This document shows positions 1-9,036 of a stretch of DNA of 64,000 nucleotides, piece after piece (position 1 is the first letter of the stretch; each line of letters opens with the position of its first letter). The position numbers and the translations under genes are program-made. The notes beneath the pieces are model-generated. The model was given only the letters and a program-made list of their open reading frames with translations. It was not told the DNA's origin and made no database searches. Source of the stretch: Microbacterium sp. BH-3-3-3 (lineage in GTDB: Bacteria > Actinomycetota > Actinomycetes > Actinomycetales > Microbacteriaceae); assembly GCF_007679045.1 (NCBI RefSeq), contig NZ_VEFS01000004.1, forward strand, positions 1-64,000, read 5' to 3'.

Positions 1-242
1 GAGAGGTTCTCGGCCGCGGCGAGCTCGGACGCCACCTCCCTCAGGGCCAGTTGCGCGGCGCGGGCGGGCGCGCGCTGGTCGGCGAGGACGTCGAGGGCGA
101 GGTGCCCGGCCTCAGCGAGAGCGCGGGTGCGGGCGACCTCCGCGGCGGCCAGCACAGCGCCCGTGGAGCGGACCTCGGCGAGCACCGCGGACAGGCCACG
201 CGGGCCGTTCCCTGCGGGTGTCGACGAGGCCTCCGATGACAT
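1..242 (-). CDS. DUF222 / HNH endonuclease family protein, N-terminal part (runs off the left edge)
   Basis: An ATG at 242 opens a reading frame that continues to the window edge without a stop (80 codons seen). It begins MSSEASSTPAGNGPRGLSAV and continues into an alanine-rich helical stretch ending ...ASELAAAENLS. That pattern resembles the 'ELA..L..S' start of the DUF222 region found in actinobacterial HNH endonucleases of the 13E12-repeat type. A stop lies three codons upstream of the ATG, which fixes the start. The catalytic HNH part would be outside the window, so the function is inferred from the N-terminal pattern only. Between 243 and 481 I see no gene. Confidence 0.5.
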   Translation of the reverse strand, partial: MSSEASSTPAGNGPRGLSAVLAEVRSTGAVLAAAEVARTRALAEAGHLALDVLADQRAPARAAQLALREVASELAAAENL

Positions 243-481
243 GTTCGCATGCTAGCGACGACCTCCGACATTGAGTCCGGGTATCACGGCGCATCCGACC
301 CACTTTCGGCGGATCCAGGGGCGTTGAGGACGCAATCCGCGAGCACGAGACCTGAAAACCCAGGTCAGAGGCAAGCGGGTGATCTTGCGGGTGAAGTCCG
401 CCGCGGCATCCGCACACGTCCGAAAACCGCTGTGCACCCACCGGCTGTCCTGGGCGCGACCATCGCGCGAGGGCCCCGCGC

Positions 482-988
482 TCACGCACCGCGAGCCACC
501 GCCGCGACGATGCCCGTCGGTGCCTTCACATCCTCGCCCCGCCAGACGCGACCGTCGGCCCCCGCCCCCTGCACGCGCCCGCTCCACCCGTATGCGGCGA
601 GCGAGATCTCCACGCGCGCCGGATCGACCCCGAGCCCCCTCCCGTCGGCTTTGAGCACCGCCTCGACACGCGCCCACGAGAGCGCGTCCGCGCCGCCCGG
701 CAGCACGCGTTCGAGCCCCGCGGCGTCGGCGGGCACGGCATCCACTCCGATCGCCGCATGCTCCTGCGTCATCGCGACGACCGTCCACCCGGCCGCGTAC
801 GACACCGAGACCGCGGCATCCGCCCCCTCCACCCGCACGCGACCGTGTTCGCCGCCGCACGACGGACACCGCGAGACGAAGCGGGCCGACGGCAGCAGCT
901 CCGCCAGCACCGCGCGCGACACCGTTCGACGGTCGACTCCGGGGGGCACCGCGCGCCAGACGACGCGGATGCCGGGACGGAGCGTCAC
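482..988 (-). CDS. 4'-phosphopantetheinyl transferase superfamily protein
   Basis: This is a 168-residue protein of the Sfp/AcpT type, which would move 4'-phosphopantetheine from CoA to a serine on a carrier protein. The visible signature is IGVDAVPADAAG followed by SWARVEAVLKADGRG. These correspond to the family's GxD metal site and W..(K)EA..K helix, with the Asp and Glu that bind magnesium retained. An SCPSCGGEHGR segment precedes it. It is shorter than typical 220-residue family members. The start is a GTG that overlaps the stop of the upstream Nudix gene (GTGA), so the two are translationally coupled in an operon with ppk1. The target carrier protein is unknown. Confidence 0.75.
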   Translation of the reverse strand: MTLRPGIRVVWRAVPPGVDRRTVSRAVLAELLPSARFVSRCPSCGGEHGRVRVEGADAAVSVSYAAGWTVVAMTQEHAAIGVDAVPADAAGLERVLPGGADALSWARVEAVLKADGRGLGVDPARVEISLAAYGWSGRVQGAGADGRVWRGEDVKAPTGIVAAVARGA

Positions 989-1923
989 ACCTGCGGCTCG
1001 TGCGTCTCGATCGCGACGATCCCCGCACCGGGATGCTCGACGGGAACGTGCACGACCGAGAACGCCGCGGGCTCGAGTGCCGACGAGCTGCCGAGGTACG
1101 AGCCCCTCATGGTGCCGGTGGCCAACGCCAGCTCGTGCATGATGTCGGGCAGCACGGGACCGTGGCTGACCACGACGACGGGCTTGCGCGCGCGGACGCG
1201 TTCTCCGACGACAGCACGCGCGTCGGCGGTGCCCTCTTCCCACGCGTCTTGACTGATCGCGGCGCTCACGACGATGCGCTGGCCGAGCGCCTGCGCGATG
1301 GGGGTCGCCGTGCGCACGCATCGCTCGGCCGGACTCGACACGATCCGACGCACGCCGAAGGCGAGGAGGGGGCCGACGATCGCCTGCGACTGCCGGCGTC
1401 CGCGGGGGGTGAGGGGCCGGGCGGCGTCGGTGCCGTCCCACTCGTCGCGCGAGCGGGCCTTCGCGTGGCGCAGCACCACGATCGGGAACGTCGGCAGTGC
1501 GCGTTCGTCGACGATCCGCGTGAACTCGTCGAGGATCTCGGTGTCGACCGGGTAGCTGAGGTGCTTGCGCGCCTTCTTCAGGCTCACCCACTCGATCGCC
1601 GCGACCTCTTTGTTGGGCACGAAGCTCGAGGTGCGCACGGCGGCATCCGTGGCCTCGGCGGCCCAGTAATGCACGATCTTGGTGCGCGAACTCGGCATCC
1701 GGTACCGGGACACCCCGACCGGCACGCCGAGGCTCACCCGGATGCCGGTCTCTTCGCGGATCTCGCGCACGGCCGTCTCGGCCAGCGTCTCACCGGGGTC
1801 GACCTTGCCCTTGGGCAGGGTGACGTCGCGGTACTTCGTGCGGTGGATGACGAGGATCCGCAGCTTGCCCTCGACCATGCGCCACACGACACCGCCGGCG
1901 GCGTAGACGGCGGTCTCGGTCAC
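985..1923 (-). CDS. mutT1: Nudix hydrolase / histidine phosphatase fusion (MutT1-like)
   Basis: This 312-residue fusion has an N-terminal Nudix domain ([23 protein letters not shown] matches the GX5EX7REUXEEXGU box) and a C-terminal SixA/phosphoglycerate-mutase-type phosphatase domain. The latter has [16 protein letters not shown] (catalytic RH) and [10 protein letters not shown] (second His). The arrangement is that of mycobacterial MutT1, which hydrolyses 8-oxo-dGTP and diadenosine polyphosphates and is likewise next to ppk1. The GTG start overlaps the ppk1 stop by 4 bp; longer upstream in-frame sequence belongs to the ppk1 coding region and was excluded. Role inferred: nucleotide sanitation or (p)pp-nucleotide turnover tied to polyphosphate metabolism. 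Confidence 0.85.
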   Translation of the reverse strand: MTETAVYAAGGVVWRMVEGKLRILVIHRTKYRDVTLPKGKVDPGETLAETAVREIREETGIRVSLGVPVGVSRYRMPSSRTKIVHYWAAEATDAAVRTSSFVPNKEVAAIEWVSLKKARKHLSYPVDTEILDEFTRIVDERALPTFPIVVLRHAKARSRDEWDGTDAARPLTPRGRRQSQAIVGPLLAFGVRRIVSSPAERCVRTATPIAQALGQRIVVSAAISQDAWEEGTADARAVVGERVRARKPVVVVSHGPVLPDIMHELALATGTMRGSYLGSSSALEPAAFSVVHVPVEHPGAGIVAIETHEPQV

Positions 1924-4088
1924 CGCGCCGTCCGCGAGCGTCGCTTGCGCTGCACCAGGCTCATCGTGTGCTCCTGCAGGTCGACGAGGGGGGCGCCCTC
2001 GGCGTCGACGCTGTGACGCGTCCACTCGCCCTCAGACCCGAGATGCCACGAACTCGTGCCGTCGTCCATCGCCAGGTCGAACAGCGAGGTGAGCTCGCGC
2101 ACCTGACCCGGGTCGACCACGCGCACGAGCGCCTCGACGCGGCGGTCGAGGTTGCGGTGCATCATGTCGGCGCTGCCGATGAACATCTGCGTGTCGCCGT
2201 CGTTCGCGAACGAGAAGATGCGCGAGTGCTCGAGGTAGCGGCCGAGGATCGAGCGCACCGTGATGTTCTCGCTCATGCCCTCGACGCCGGGCTTGATCGA
2301 GCAGATGCCGCGCACCCAGACCTCCACGGGTACGCCCGCCTGGCTGGCGCGGTACAGCGCGTCGATGATCTGCTCGTCGACCATCGAGTTGACCTTGATG
2401 CGCACGCCCGCGGTCTTGCCGGCGAGGGCGTTCTGGCGCTCCTTCTCGATGTGCCGCAGGAGGCCCTTGCGCAGGTGCAGGGGGGCGACGAGCAGGCGCT
2501 TGAACTTCTTCTCGATCGCGTAGCCGCTCAGTTCGTTGAACAGGCGCGTGAGGTCGCGGCCCACCTGGTCGTCGACCGTGAACAGGCCGAAGTCCTCGTA
2601 GATGCGGCTCGTCTTGGGGTTGTAGTTGCCCGTTCCCACGTGGCTGTAGTGGCGCAGACGGCCCTCTTCTTCGCGGATGACGAGGGCGAGCTTGCAGTGC
2701 GTCTTGAGTCCCACGAGGCCGTACACGACGTGGACGCCGGCCTTCTCGAGCTTGCGCGCCCAGACGATGTTGTTCGCCTCGTCGAAACGGGCCTTCACCT
2801 CGACGAGGGCGAGCACCTGCTTGCCGGCCTCGGCGGCGTCGATGAGCGCCTGCACGATGGGGCTGTCGCCCGAGGTGCGGTACAGCGTCTGCTTGATGGC
2901 GAGCACGTGCGGATCGCGGGCGGCCTGCTCGAGGAAGCCTTGCACGCTCGTCGCGAATGACTCGTAGGGGTGGTGCACGAGCACGTCGCCCTTGCGGATC
3001 GCGCCGAACAAGTCGGCGCGGCCGTTCTGCTCGGGCGGCTGGAAGGCCAGCGCCGTCTTGGGCACGTGCGGCGGGTAGCGCAGGTCGGGCCGGTCGATGC
3101 GCGAGAGGTCGAAGAGGCCGCGCAGGTCGAGGGCGCCGGGCAGGCGGTAGACCTCCTGCTCGGTGATGTCGAGTTCGCTCAGCAGCAGCGAGCGGGTGAC
3201 CTCGTCCATGTCCTCGGTGATCTCGAGGCGGATCGGGGGTCCGAATCGACGGCGCAGCAGCTCGGCCTCGAGCGCCTGGATGAGGTTCTCGGTCTCATCC
3301 TCTTCGATCGTCATGTCTTCGTTGCGCGTGAGGCGGAACGCGTGGTGGTCGAGCACCTCCATGCCCGGGAACAGGTCGCCGAGATGGTTGGAGATGAGCT
3401 CCTCGAGCGGGAGGTAGCGCACGCCCGGCCCGTCGCCGCCGATCTCGACGAAGCGGGGGAGCATGGGGGGTACCTTGAGGCGCGCGAACTCCTGGCGGCC
3501 GGTGCGCGCGTTGCGGATGCGGATCGCGAGGTTCAGCGACAGACCCGAGATGTAGGGGAAGGGGTGCGCCGGGTCGACGGCCAGCGGCATGAGCACCGGG
3601 AAGACGTTGCGCTGGAAGTACTCGGTGAGGCGTTCGGCGGTGGGCTCGTCGAGCGAGCCCCACGACACGACCTCGATGCCCGATTCGGCGAGGGCGGGGC
3701 GCACTTTCTCGGTCCACGCCGCCGCGTGGCGCAACTGCAGACGATGCGCTTCGGCCGAGATATCGGCGAGCACGTCGAGGGGGGCGCGACCGACGTTGGT
3801 GGGAACGGCCAGACCCGTGACGATGCGACGCTTCAGGCCGGCCACGCGCACCATGAAGAACTCGTCGAGGTTGCTGGCGAAGATCGCGAGGAAGTTCGCG
3901 CGTTCCAGCACCGGGACGGTGGGGTCTTCGGCGAGCTCGAGGACGCGCTGGTTGAACGCCAGCCAGCTCAACTCGCGGTCGAGGTAGCGGTGGTCGGGCA
4001 GCTGGTCGTCTTCGACTTCTACGGCTTCGTCGAAGTCGTCGTCGTCGGCGTCGCCGAGTCCGGCATCCAGCGCGTCGTGTTCGATCAT
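1920..4088 (-). CDS. ppk1: polyphosphate kinase 1
   Basis: The 722-residue protein has full PPK1 length. It makes polyphosphate reversibly from ATP through an autophosphorylated histidine. The N-terminal domain begins [18 protein letters not shown]..., typical for PPK1; the catalytic domain contains [20 protein letters not shown] and the [20 protein letters not shown] block with the active-site histidines, and the C-terminal PLD-like half has [15 protein letters not shown]. The start [10 protein letters not shown] was chosen because an AATGAT box lies 6 nt upstream, suggesting a leaderless transcript. An acidic stretch ([14 protein letters not shown]) follows the start. A PHO-box-like triple repeat lies 22-50 bp upstream. 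It is the first gene of the ppk1-mutT1-PPTase operon. Confidence 0.95.
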   Translation of the reverse strand: MIEHDALDAGLGDADDDDFDEAVEVEDDQLPDHRYLDRELSWLAFNQRVLELAEDPTVPVLERANFLAIFASNLDEFFMVRVAGLKRRIVTGLAVPTNVGRAPLDVLADISAEAHRLQLRHAAAWTEKVRPALAESGIEVVSWGSLDEPTAERLTEYFQRNVFPVLMPLAVDPAHPFPYISGLSLNLAIRIRNARTGRQEFARLKVPPMLPRFVEIGGDGPGVRYLPLEELISNHLGDLFPGMEVLDHHAFRLTRNEDMTIEEDETENLIQALEAELLRRRFGPPIRLEITEDMDEVTRSLLLSELDITEQEVYRLPGALDLRGLFDLSRIDRPDLRYPPHVPKTALAFQPPEQNGRADLFGAIRKGDVLVHHPYESFATSVQGFLEQAARDPHVLAIKQTLYRTSGDSPIVQALIDAAEAGKQVLALVEVKARFDEANNIVWARKLEKAGVHVVYGLVGLKTHCKLALVIREEEGRLRHYSHVGTGNYNPKTSRIYEDFGLFTVDDQVGRDLTRLFNELSGYAIEKKFKRLLVAPLHLRKGLLRHIEKERQNALAGKTAGVRIKVNSMVDEQIIDALYRASQAGVPVEVWVRGICSIKPGVEGMSENITVRSILGRYLEHSRIFSFANDGDTQMFIGSADMMHRNLDRRVEALVRVVDPGQVRELTSLFDLAMDDGTSSWHLGSEGEWTRHSVDAEGAPLVDLQEHTMSLVQRKRRSRTAR

Positions 4089-4109
4089 CCCCACATCATT
4101 GCAGGGGTC

Positions 4110-4138
4110 GGTGACACGCGCGTGAACACGGGGTGCGC
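4110..4138. promoter_or_regulatory. PHO-box-like direct repeats upstream of ppk1
   Basis: Three 7-mers spaced exactly 11 nt apart are visible on the plus strand: GGTGACA (4110), CGTGAAC (4121) and GGTGCGC (4132). On the ppk1 sense strand they read as GTTCACC-like units, the form of actinobacterial PhoP/RegX3 boxes. They sit just upstream of the predicted -10 (AATGAT) of ppk1, where an activator would contact the -35 region. Binding is inferred, not shown. Confidence 0.5.
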
Positions 4139-4155
4139 GTGGCCGCGTCGCGGCC

Positions 4156-4848
4156 TCAGGCGGGGGCGGATGCCGCGGGCTGGGGGTCGTCTTCGTAGAC
4201 GTTGAACCGATAGCCGACGTTGCGCACGGTGCCGATGAGCTGCTCGAGATCGCCGAGCTTCGCGCGCAGGCGCCGGACGTGCACGTCGACCGTGCGCGTG
4301 CCGCCGAAGTAGTCGTAGCCCCAGACCTCGCTGAGCAGCTGCTCGCGCGTGAACACCCGCGAGGGATGGGTGGCGAAGAAGTGGAGGAGCTGGAACTCCT
4401 TGTAGGTGAGGTCGAGCGGCTTGCCGTGCACCTTCGCCGAGTAGGACGACTCGTCGATCGTGATGCCCGACGTCGAAATGCGCGTGGAGACCTGTTCCGC
4501 ACTGCGCCGACCCATGGCCAGGCGGATGCGCGCGTCGATCTCGGCGGGGCCGGCTCCCACGAGCACGACGTCGTCGATGCCCCAGTCGGTCGAGACGGCG
4601 GTGAGACCACCCTCGGTGATGATGAGCACGAGGGGAGCCTCGATGCCGGTGGTGGAGAGGATCTTGCACAGCGACTTGGCGCCGACGAGGTCGAAGCGGG
4701 CGTCGACGAAGATCACGTCGGCACTCGGCGCGTTGACCAGCTGGGCGGCCTCGGCCGGGATCTGGCGGACGCGGTGGCTCAGCAGTTCGAGCGCGGGCAA
4801 CGCCGCGCCACCGCCGGGGGCGGAGCTGAGAACGAGAAGCTGAGCCAA
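4156..4848 (-). CDS. glnR: GlnR-like OmpR-family winged-helix regulator
   Basis: This 230-residue orphan response regulator has an atypical receiver and a C-terminal OmpR winged helix ([20 protein letters not shown]..., ending TVRNVGYRF). The segments [20 protein letters not shown] and [18 protein letters not shown] match actinobacterial GlnR, the global regulator of nitrogen assimilation; Asp49 lies where the receiver aspartate is expected. No sensor kinase is adjacent, as for known GlnR. The TTG start was preferred because GGGGAGG precedes it and GlnR homologues begin with this LAQLLVL-type strand. A GTG at 4878, 6 nt after a TAAGAT box, is an alternative start. The nearby nitrobindin-like gene also fits the mycobacterial glnR neighbourhood. 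Confidence 0.8.
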   Translation of the reverse strand: MAQLLVLSSAPGGGAALPALELLSHRVRQIPAEAAQLVNAPSADVIFVDARFDLVGAKSLCKILSTTGIEAPLVLIITEGGLTAVSTDWGIDDVVLVGAGPAEIDARIRLAMGRRSAEQVSTRISTSGITIDESSYSAKVHGKPLDLTYKEFQLLHFFATHPSRVFTREQLLSEVWGYDYFGGTRTVDVHVRRLRAKLGDLEQLIGTVRNVGYRFNVYEDDPQPAASAPA

Positions 4849-4965
4849 GGAGACCTCCCCGCGCGGTCTGCCGCGCACCCGATCATCTTAGGGTGACCCG
4901 GCGCGCCGCTCGTGTCACCGGCGTTCCGCGTGCGCGGGAGCGCACCCGTGGGTGATGATGGGGAC

Positions 4966-5256
4966 ATGTCGACCCCCGACCTCGCGCCGCGCCGTACGTT
5001 CGGCGGCATCGTCGCCGTGTGGGTGCTCGCGGCCGTCGCCGGAGTGCTCATCGGCCTGCTCGCCCCCGCGCACTGGCGCGCGCAGTGGATCAGCGTCGCC
5101 CTGGGCGGATGCCTGATCGTCTCGTTCGCCGTCCAGCTCTGGTACGGCCGCTCGCAGGCCTTCATCCAGCGCATGGCGATCAGCAGCCTGGGCGCCGCGG
5201 TGGTGCTGGGTCTCATCACGGCCGGTTTCGCGCTGGGGGCCGTCGTCTCGGGATAG
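4966..5256 (+). CDS. small membrane protein, three or four predicted helices
   Basis: A 96-residue protein with hydrophobic segments [40 protein letters not shown] and AVVLGLITAGFALGAVV, so probably integral to the membrane. I do not recognise a named family. The ATG at MSTPDLAP was chosen over upstream in-frame codons because a GATGAT box lies 6 nt before it, the spacing seen for leaderless starts elsewhere here. It is followed after 9 bp by another tiny membrane-protein gene and then the nitrobindin-like gene, probably one transcript. Confidence 0.75.
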   Translation: MSTPDLAPRRTFGGIVAVWVLAAVAGVLIGLLAPAHWRAQWISVALGGCLIVSFAVQLWYGRSQAFIQRMAISSLGAAVVLGLITAGFALGAVVSG

Positions 5257-5265
5257 AGTTGGGCC

Positions 5266-5379
5266 ATGGACCTCCTCGCGCTCGAACTGTTCTTCCTGGG
5301 ACTCCTCGGCCTCGCCTCGTTGGCGATCGCCTTCGTGTCCGGAACAGTCATCTGGAACCTCTTCCGCGGTCAGCGCTGA
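5266..5379 (+). CDS. 37-residue membrane microprotein
   Basis: The reading frame encodes one long hydrophobic helix (MDLLALELFFLGLLGLASLA, then IAFVSGTVIW) and a short basic tail NLFRGQR. It begins 9 bp after the upstream membrane gene and ends 10 bp before the nitrobindin-like gene, filling the gap almost exactly; this and the amphipathic layout argue that it is translated. The ATG is preceded by GAGTTGGGCC, only a weak ribosome site. Function unknown; it could be a single-pass regulator or subunit partner of its neighbour. Confidence 0.55.
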   Translation: MDLLALELFFLGLLGLASLAIAFVSGTVIWNLFRGQR

Positions 5380-5389
5380 CGGTCGTCTC

Positions 5390-5989
5390 GTGATCGAGAT
5401 TCCGACCGATCTTCCTGCCGACCTCGTCCCCCTCTCGTGGCTCGTCGGCGTCTGGGAGGGCACTGGCGTCATCGACTACGAGGTCGACGGTCGTTCCTAC
5501 TCGGGTGAGTTCGCCCACCGGGTGAGCTTCAGCCACGACGGTGGCGCGTTCCTCAACTACTCCGCCGACGCCTGGCTGATCGACGCGGGCGACCGCCGTC
5601 CTCTCGTGTCGGAGATCGGCTACTGGCGACTGGCCCGCCCCGCCGGCGACGCCGATGCCGGTCCCGCCCTGCTTCCCCCCACCGCCCCGGCCGTCGAGCG
5701 CACCGCCGACGACGTCGAGGCCCTGCGCAACGCCGACGGCGGCTTCGACATCGAGGTCAGCCTCGTGCACGCCGACGGCGTTCTCGAGCTCTACGTCGGG
5801 CAGGTGAAGGGTCCTCGCATCGACCTCGCCACCGACGCTGTCGTGCGCGCCTCGGGCGCGAAGACCTACACCGCGGCGACGCGGCTGTACGGCCTCGTCG
5901 ACAACCACCTTCTGTGGGCGTGGGACATCGCCGCCCTGGGCCGCGAGCTCGGCTCGCACGCCTCGGCGCGTCTCGCCCGGGCGGAGTGA
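5390..5989 (+). CDS. nitrobindin-like / FABP-family heme-binding beta-barrel protein
   Basis: A 199-residue protein with the GxWxGxG signature (GVWEGTG, residues 20-26) of the DUF1794/THAP4 nitrobindin family. It carries a C-terminal GSHASARLARAE whose His190 corresponds to the proximal heme ligand of the family (H..A.L.R). Characterised members bind ferric heme and isomerise peroxynitrite; mycobacterial Rv0813c is a relative. Start is GTG 5390. It ends 2 bp before the YgfZ gene, so the two are probably co-transcribed. An insertion rich in Ala/Asp/Pro (about residues 83-105) is longer than I expect for the barrel loops. Confidence 0.8.
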   Translation: MIEIPTDLPADLVPLSWLVGVWEGTGVIDYEVDGRSYSGEFAHRVSFSHDGGAFLNYSADAWLIDAGDRRPLVSEIGYWRLARPAGDADAGPALLPPTAPAVERTADDVEALRNADGGFDIEVSLVHADGVLELYVGQVKGPRIDLATDAVVRASGAKTYTAATRLYGLVDNHLLWAWDIAALGRELGSHASARLARAE

Positions 5990-5991
5990 TC

Positions 5992-7080
5992 ATGGCCTCC
6001 CTCTCGGAGATCCCCGGAGCCGTGCTCGACGACCGCGGCCTCCGCCACGTGGGCTCGCCCGTCGCGGAGCAGCGCCGCCTGGCATCCGGAACCGCCGTCG
6101 CGCCCCTGGGCGACCGCCGCGTCGTGTCCGTGTCGGGCGAAGACCGCCGGAGCTGGCTCGACTCCTTGTCGTCGCAGGCCCTCACGCACCTCGCCCCGGG
6201 CGTGTCGACCGAGATGCTCATCCTCGACCCGCAGGGTCGCGTCGAGCACGCGGCATCCGTCGTCGACGACGGCGAGACCGCCTGGTTGATCGTCGATGCG
6301 GCGGATGTCGAGGGCCTCGCCGCCTGGCTCACGCGCATGCGCTTCCGCCTGCGGGTGGAGGTGCAGGACCGCTCGGCCGATCTCTTCGTGGTGGGCGGCA
6401 CCCGCGCCGCGGTGAGCGGGCTGCCCGCCGTGGCGCCGGTCTGGATCGACCCGTGGCCCGACGTGTCTCCCGGCGGGTGGGCCTATGCCCGCGTCGATCC
6501 GCACCCGGGAGCCGACCGCGACTGGGCCGAGGCGATCCTGGATGCCGCGGAATTCGACGCCCTCGTCGGGCGCGCGGCGCGCGGCGAGATCTCCGTCGCG
6601 GGTCTCGACGCCGTCGAAGCACTCCGGGTGGCCGCCTGGCGCCCGCGCGTGTCGGTCGATGCCGACGAGCGACTGCTCCCGCACGAGATGGACTGGCTGC
6701 GCACCGCGGTGCACATGTCGAAGGGCTGCTACCGCGGGCAGGAGACCGTCGCGAAGGTGCACAACCTCGGTCACCCGCCGCGTCGGGTGGTCGCTCTGCA
6801 GCTCGACGGCAGTGACAACGTGCTCCCCGTCCGCGGCGACGCCGTGCGCGCCGGCGACGACGTGATCGGTGCGATCACCTCGGTGGCCGTGCACCACGAA
6901 GAGGGCCCGATCGCGCTCGCGCTGGTCAAGCGCAACGCGCCCGAGGGAGTCCCGCTGATCGTCGACACCGCCGACGGCCCCCTCGCCGCCGCCGCGGAGA
7001 CCGTCGTCCCCGCCGACGCGGGGGCGACCGCCTCCGTTCCGCGTCTTCCGCGCCTGGGCCGCCGCCGCTCCGCGGAATGA
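5992..7080 (+). CDS. ygfZ: YgfZ/GcvT-family folate-binding protein
   Basis: The 362-residue protein carries the YgfZ signature KGCYRGQE (residues 244-251) inside a GcvT-like tetrahydrofolate-binding fold. YgfZ assists maturation or repair of some Fe-S enzymes; the cysteine of the signature is required in E. coli. The N-terminal part has VSVSGEDRRSWLDSLSSQ, matching the family's folate-pocket region. The ATG start follows the stop of the nitrobindin-like gene by 2 bp, and the stop overlaps the start of the FUSC gene (ATGA), so all three look co-translated. Confidence 0.88.
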   Translation: MASLSEIPGAVLDDRGLRHVGSPVAEQRRLASGTAVAPLGDRRVVSVSGEDRRSWLDSLSSQALTHLAPGVSTEMLILDPQGRVEHAASVVDDGETAWLIVDAADVEGLAAWLTRMRFRLRVEVQDRSADLFVVGGTRAAVSGLPAVAPVWIDPWPDVSPGGWAYARVDPHPGADRDWAEAILDAAEFDALVGRAARGEISVAGLDAVEALRVAAWRPRVSVDADERLLPHEMDWLRTAVHMSKGCYRGQETVAKVHNLGHPPRRVVALQLDGSDNVLPVRGDAVRAGDDVIGAITSVAVHHEEGPIALALVKRNAPEGVPLIVDTADGPLAAAAETVVPADAGATASVPRLPRLGRRRSAE

Positions 7081-8186
7081 CCGACGACGACGCCTCGACG
7101 ACCGTCGGGGTCGTCGTGCCCCGATCCCGGCTGCGCACCACGCTGCGCCGCAGGGTGCTCCGGGTGCGCGAGTCGCTCCCGGCCGCCGCGCAGATCGTCG
7201 TCGCCGCCACCGCCGCCTACGCGTTCGCCCACTTCGTGCTCGGCCACCCCGTGCCGTTGCTCGCGGCCACCGTGACCGTGTCGAGTCTCGGGCTCGTGCG
7301 CGACGCGCGGCCGTGGCGGGTCGCCGAGACGGTCGCCGGCATGCTCGTCGGCATCCTGATCGCCGAGCTCGTGCTGCTGCTCGCCGGCGCCGGGTGGTGG
7401 CAGATCGCGGTCGCGATGGCCCTGACGCTCGTGGTCGCGCGCTTCCTCTCGCCGCAACCGGGGTTCGCCCTGGCCGCGGTCACGCAGTCGCTCATCGCCC
7501 TCGTGCTCGTCACCGGTGCACCGTTCCTGCGTCTCGTCGACGGCGCGGTCGGCGGGCTCGCCGCGCTCGTGGTCACCGCCCTCATTCCCCGCACCCTGCG
7601 ACGCACCGAGCTGCGGGACGCCGACGAACTGTTCGACGCGCTCGATGCGGCGATGGCGAGCATCGTGCGGGCGCTGCGACGGGGCGACCGCGTCCGCGCG
7701 GAGCGCGCGCTCGAACGCGCGCGGTCGCTGCAGACCTACGTCGATGCGTGGAGCGGCTCGCTCGAGTCGGGGCGCGAGGTGGCGCGCATCTCGCCGTTCC
7801 TGCGGCGTCAGCGCAGCGAGCTGCAGCGGCACGAGCGCGTGCGCGCGGCCCTCGACCTCACCACCCGCAACCTCCGCGTCGTGGCGCGACGTGCGGCCTA
7901 TCTGTGCGCCGACGGCGTGAGTCGCCCGGTTCCGGCCGACCTGCTCTCCGACCTCGCCCGCGGTGCGGCGCTCGTGCGCGAGAGCCTCGACGACATCTCG
8001 ATCGAGCCGGTCGCGAGAGAGGCCGTCGCCGCCGTGGCGCGCCGCCTCGACCCGGCCGCGCTCCTCCCCGACGGCGGTGTGGGCGAGCTCAACCTCGTGT
8101 CCGCGCTGCGACCGCTCGCCGTCGACCTGATGGTGGCGGCGGGCATGCCGGCCGCCGAGGCGCAGTCGTTGCTGCCGCGCATCTGA
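7077..8186 (+). CDS. FUSC-family (aromatic acid exporter type) membrane protein
   Basis: A 369-residue protein with about six N-terminal transmembrane helices (residues 35-170, for example AVAMALTLVVARFLSPQPGF and AVGGLAALVVTALIP) followed by a long helical, arginine-rich cytosolic half. This is the layout of the FUSC/ArAE family, which includes p-hydroxybenzoic acid efflux components. Bacterial single-module versions are poorly characterised. Start ATG overlaps the ygfZ stop by 4 bp. It converges on the methyltransferase gene with a 2-bp gap. Confidence 0.7.
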   Translation: MTDDDASTTVGVVVPRSRLRTTLRRRVLRVRESLPAAAQIVVAATAAYAFAHFVLGHPVPLLAATVTVSSLGLVRDARPWRVAETVAGMLVGILIAELVLLLAGAGWWQIAVAMALTLVVARFLSPQPGFALAAVTQSLIALVLVTGAPFLRLVDGAVGGLAALVVTALIPRTLRRTELRDADELFDALDAAMASIVRALRRGDRVRAERALERARSLQTYVDAWSGSLESGREVARISPFLRRQRSELQRHERVRAALDLTTRNLRVVARRAAYLCADGVSRPVPADLLSDLARGAALVRESLDDISIEPVAREAVAAVARRLDPAALLPDGGVGELNLVSALRPLAVDLMVAAGMPAAEAQSLLPRI

Positions 8187-8188
8187 GC

Positions 8189-8977
8189 TCAGCGCGGAGC
8201 CACCGCGTGCCAGGCGACGCCGACCTCGCCCAGCCGCCACCGCTCGCGGCGCAGCAGCGGCCACCCCGCCTCCTGCAGGGCGAGCATCGCGATGCGCCAG
8301 CGGTGCACGGGACCGAACGGGGCGACCACGGCGGCGCGGACCCACTCGCGCTCCAGAGCCGTGACGAAGGAGTGCACGCGCTCGCCCTCGACGTTGCGGT
8401 GGATGAGGGCCTTCGGCAGTCTCTCGGCCGCGACGGCGGGGGAGTCGAGCTCGGCCAGCCGCAGCGACACGGTGAGCGACCGGGGCACGGCATCCGCCCC
8501 CACCTCCACCCAGGTGGCGATGCGCCCGATCTCGTCACAGGTGCCCTCGACCAGGATGCCGTCGGGCTGCAGCCGCGCGCACATGCGGGCCCAGGCGTCG
8601 GCCACGTCGGCCTCGTCGTACTGGCGCAGCACGTTCAGGGCGCGGATCACCGCGGGGCGACGCCCACCCGGCAGCGGCACCTCGAACCCGCCGCGCGCGA
8701 ACGACACTCCCTCGACGCCCACGGACTGCTCCCGCGCACGGGCGACGCGGTCGGGGTCGATCTCGAGGCCGAGCACCTCCGCGTCGGAGCGCTGACTGCG
8801 TAGCCGCGCGAGGAGCTCGAGCGGGGTGACAGCGCTCGCCCCGAAACCCAGATCGACTACGAGCGGATCGTCGGTGCGCCGCAGCACCGGATGCCGCGCG
8901 ATCCAGCGATCGATGCGGCGCAGGCGGTTGACGCCCGTCGTGCCCCGGGTGGGGCGTCCGACGGGCGAGGGGGTCAC
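8189..8977 (-). CDS. class I SAM-dependent methyltransferase
   Basis: A 262-residue protein with the Rossmann-type motif I LVVDLGFGASAVTPLELLARL and the acidic ribose-binding end of strand 2 (VLGLEIDPDRVARAR). Then comes AVIRALNVLRQYDEADVADAW, where an ordinary motif IV would lie. The substrate is unknown. The GTG start has no good ribosome site, but a CATCAT box 6 nt upstream fits a leaderless transcript. It is divergent from gpmA. Confidence 0.7.
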   Translation of the reverse strand: MTPSPVGRPTRGTTGVNRLRRIDRWIARHPVLRRTDDPLVVDLGFGASAVTPLELLARLRSQRSDAEVLGLEIDPDRVARAREQSVGVEGVSFARGGFEVPLPGGRRPAVIRALNVLRQYDEADVADAWARMCARLQPDGILVEGTCDEIGRIATWVEVGADAVPRSLTVSLRLAELDSPAVAAERLPKALIHRNVEGERVHSFVTALEREWVRAAVVAPFGPVHRWRIAMLALQEAGWPLLRRERWRLGEVGVAWHAVAPR

Positions 8978-9008
8978 TCCGACATGATGCCAGCCCGGGC
9001 TCGGGTGC

Positions 9009-9030
9009 GAGGCGCGCGCCTCGGTAGCAT
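9009..9030 (+). promoter_or_regulatory. inverted repeat and -10 box of gpmA
   Basis: A perfect 14-bp palindrome GAGGCGCGCGCCTC (9009-9022) is followed by TAGCAT (9025-9030), which lies 6 nt before the gpmA ATG. The box position predicts a transcript starting at the start codon. The palindrome would overlap the spacer and could be an operator; that part is inference. Confidence 0.4.
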
Positions 9031-9036
9031 GGACCC

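Noticed and set aside
4849..4878. GTG at 4878 as start of the GlnR-like gene
   Set aside because: It lies 6 nt after a TAAGAT box, but the TTG at 4848 has a strong ribosome site and matches GlnR N-termini. Kept only as an alternative.
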